The notes under the pieces were generated by a model. It searched no databases and was not told where the DNA came from. It saw nothing but the letters and a program-made list of their open reading frames with translations. DNA of 13,932 nt from CAYRKT01 sp964425005. GTDB taxonomy: Bacteria; Synergistota; Synergistia; CAYRKT01. Of this stretch, positions 12,404 through 13,932 are shown one piece after another. The stretch spans positions 1 to 13,932 of the forward strand of contig CAYRKT010000040.1 in NCBI GenBank assembly GCA_964425005.1, given 5' to 3'. The first letter of the stretch is position 1, and each line of letters begins with the position of its first letter. The translations under genes and the position numbers were made by a program.

Positions 12404-13707
12404 TGGTCCTCAAGAACGTCAGGCTCTTCGACGGCCTGAGGGTCGGCGAGGAGCTGATGGAGATAGCGATAGAGGGAGACAGGATAGCCCGCATAGCCCC
12501 CTCCGGAGCGACGGAACTCCCGGAGGGGGTTTTCGCGGTGGACCTCAAGGGGGCCATAGCCTGTCCGGGCTTCGTGGACCTGCACGCCCACATGCGGGAC
12601 CCAGGGTTCACCTGGAGGGAGGACCTGGAGAGCGGAGCGAGGGCTGCCGCCAGGGGGGGCTTCGTCGCGGCGGTGGCCATGCCCAACACCGACCCGGCGG
12701 TGGACAACCCGGGCCTCGTGAGGTACGTGGCCGAGAAGGGAAAGGCCGCCGGGGGGGCCAGGGTGCTGCCCGCCGGGGCCATAACCCTGGGGAGGAAGGG
12801 GGTCGAGATGGTGGAGATGGGAGCCATGGCCGAGGAGGGGGCGGTGATCTTCACCGACGACGGCTCCCCCCTCTCCGACTCCGGCCTCCTTCGAAACGCG
12901 ATGCTCTACGCCTCGGACCTGGGGATCAGGGTCATGGAGCACCCGGAGGACGCAAGCCTCTCGAGGGGGGGGTGCGTGAACGAGGGGATGACCTCCGCCC
13001 TGAGCGGCCTTAAGGGCATACCCCCATCCGCCGAGGCGATAGACGTATTCAGGTGCGTTGCCCTCTCGAGGGAGACCGGGTGCCCCATCCACATAACCCA
13101 CCTGTCCACCGCCGCCTCGGTGGAGATCGTGAGGAGGGCCAAGGCCGAGGGGGTACCGGTGACCTGCGACGTGACCCCCCATCACCTCACGCTGACCGAG
13201 GAGGAGGTCTTAAGGAGCGGCTTCGATCCCCTCTTCAAGGTGAACCCTCCCCTCCGCTCCAGGGCCGACGTGGATGCCCTCTGGGAGGGACTGGCCGACG
13301 GCACCGTCGACGCCATAGCCACCGACCACGCCCCCTACCACTTCGACGAGAAGGACGCCCTCTTCGAGGAGGCCCCCTTCGGGATAGCCTCCCTGGAGTG
13401 CGCAGTGGCGGTGGTCCTGGACGCCTGGCACAGGAGGGGAAGGCCCTTCCAGCTCGAGCGCCTGCTGGAGCTCTTCTCCAGCGGCCCTCTCAGGGCCCTT
13501 CCCTCCTGGCTCAGGGGCTCCTTCGCCCTCAGGGAGGGAGGGAGGGCCAACCTCACCGTGGTGGACCCGGAGCTCGTGGCCCAGGTGGAGGTGTCGAAGT
13601 GGGCCAGCAAGGCCTACTCCACCCCCTGGAGGGGTGCTGTGCTCAGGGGATGGCCCGTGGCCACCGTGGTGGAGGGCAGGCTGGTCTACAGGAGGGATGA
13701 GGAGTGA
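12400..13707 (+). CDS. pyrC: Dihydroorotase, class I
   Basis: A 435-residue zinc amidohydrolase that cyclises carbamoylaspartate to dihydroorotate. It shows the metal-binding DLHAHMRDPG (His62, His64), the bridging acidic residue in FTDDGSPL typical of class I enzymes (Asp instead of carboxylated Lys), HITHLSTAASVE, CDVTPHHLTLTEEEV, FKVNPPLRS and TDHAPYHFDEK. Class I length (about 430) separates it from the shorter E. coli enzyme. ATG 12400 overlaps the pyrB stop in ATGA and has GGGAGGTGG 6 bases upstream; a second ATG follows directly. The stop overlaps the pyrK start (GTGA). Position in the operon matches the pathway order. Confidence 0.96.
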   Translation: MMVLKNVRLFDGLRVGEELMEIAIEGDRIARIAPSGATELPEGVFAVDLKGAIACPGFVDLHAHMRDPGFTWREDLESGARAAARGGFVAAVAMPNTDPAVDNPGLVRYVAEKGKAAGGARVLPAGAITLGRKGVEMVEMGAMAEEGAVIFTDDGSPLSDSGLLRNAMLYASDLGIRVMEHPEDASLSRGGCVNEGMTSALSGLKGIPPSAEAIDVFRCVALSRETGCPIHITHLSTAASVEIVRRAKAEGVPVTCDVTPHHLTLTEEEVLRSGFDPLFKVNPPLRSRADVDALWEGLADGTVDAIATDHAPYHFDEKDALFEEAPFGIASLECAVAVVLDAWHRRGRPFQLERLLELFSSGPLRALPSWLRGSFALREGGRANLTVVDPELVAQVEVSKWASKAYSTPWRGAVLRGWPVATVVEGRLVYRRDEE

Positions 13708-13932
13708 TAGAGGAGACGGCCGAGGTGGTCGAAAGGGAGGAGCTGGGGGACAGGTTCCTGTGGCTGGGGCTTCGCTCGCCGAGGACGGCGGCCTCGGCCA
13801 GGCCCGGCCAGTTCGCCATGGTCAGCCCGCAGCCGAGGGGGGTGGACTCCCTGGACCCCTTCCTGAGGAGGCCCCTGTCGGTGGCCCTGGCCAGGGGGGA
13901 GACGATCCACTTCCTCCTGGAGAGGAGGGGGA
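13704..13932 (+). CDS. pyrK: Dihydroorotate dehydrogenase electron transfer subunit (5' part only)
   Basis: The first 76 codons of a PyrK protein, cut by the right edge. PyrK carries FAD and a 2Fe-2S cluster and passes electrons from dihydroorotate oxidation at PyrD to NAD+. Visible features: N-terminal strand residues AEVVEREELGDRFLWLGL, then RPGQFAMV, and DPFLRRPLSVA, the FAD-binding RRPLS motif of this ferredoxin-reductase-like family. GTG 13704 overlaps the pyrC stop as GTGA, and GGAGGGATGAGG lies just upstream. PyrD type B and pyrF would be expected beyond the edge. The presence of PyrK implies an NAD-linked, oxygen-independent route, in keeping with an anaerobe. Confidence 0.9.
   Translation, partial: MIEETAEVVEREELGDRFLWLGLRSPRTAASARPGQFAMVSPQPRGVDSLDPFLRRPLSVALARGETIHFLLERRG

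Noticed and set aside
12133..13185. Minus-strand open frame of 350 codons opposite pyrB/pyrC
   Set aside because: Low-complexity His/Gly/Pro-rich translation and complete overlap with two certain enzymes; antisense shadow.

Overview
The window is high-GC bacterial DNA. It uses AGG for Arg and ATA for Ile heavily, has strong G-rich ribosome binding sites, and starts many genes with TTG. With selenocysteine use, superoxide-reductase-like secreted proteins and an anaerobe-type pyr operon (pyrK present), this suggests an anaerobic, amino-acid-fermenting Synergistota-like organism (for example the Thermanaerovibrio group). That placement is inference from composition and gene content; no marker-gene search was possible. 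About 16 protein genes fill nearly the whole window. No tRNA, rRNA, CRISPR array or insertion sequence was seen, and no gene-free stretch exceeds about 225 bases.

Region 1 (1-2250) is selenium metabolism plus housekeeping. It opens with the 3' part of a class V aminotransferase / cysteine desulfurase-like gene, followed at once by selD. The selD reading frame contains an in-frame TGA at 635-637, exactly where the catalytic Cys17 of E. coli SelD lies, with a hairpin just downstream. SelD is therefore most likely itself a selenoprotein of 348 residues, and a stop-to-stop reading would wrongly begin it at 680. A near-consensus promoter inside the 3' end of selD serves rpsT, which starts with TTG as in E. 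coli. A cold-shock gene converges on rpsT with a strong terminator between them.

Region 2 (2250-3530) is the least ordinary part. A two-helix membrane protein with an H-x13-H pair (the spacing of haem-b helices in ferric reductases) is followed 12 bases later by a secreted protein resembling the superoxide reductase / desulfoferrodoxin (SORL) fold. A paralogue of that secreted protein converges on it from the other strand under its own promoter. Both are predicted to begin, after signal-peptide cleavage, with a histidine. Both keep three His and one Cys in the order of the superoxide reductase iron site but lack the last His ligand. I suggest a periplasmic redox or metal-handling module.

Region 3 (3528-9310) holds a cytosolic gamma-glutamyltransferase-like gene (minus strand), divergent from a tight plus-strand run: murJ (lipid II flippase), hslO (Hsp33), an unrecognised secreted protein, a small FmdB-like zinc ribbon and tsaD (t6A tRNA modification). 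Most junctions overlap or are very short, so this is likely one operon. A GC-rich hairpin closes it.

Region 4 (9365-13932) holds a sodium-dependent NSS/SNF transporter (minus strand), divergent from a pyrimidine operon pyrR-pyrB-pyrC-pyrK running off the right edge. Every pyr junction overlaps by 4 bases. The likely pyr promoter lies so close to pyrR that little or no leader remains for the classical PyrR attenuation mechanism.
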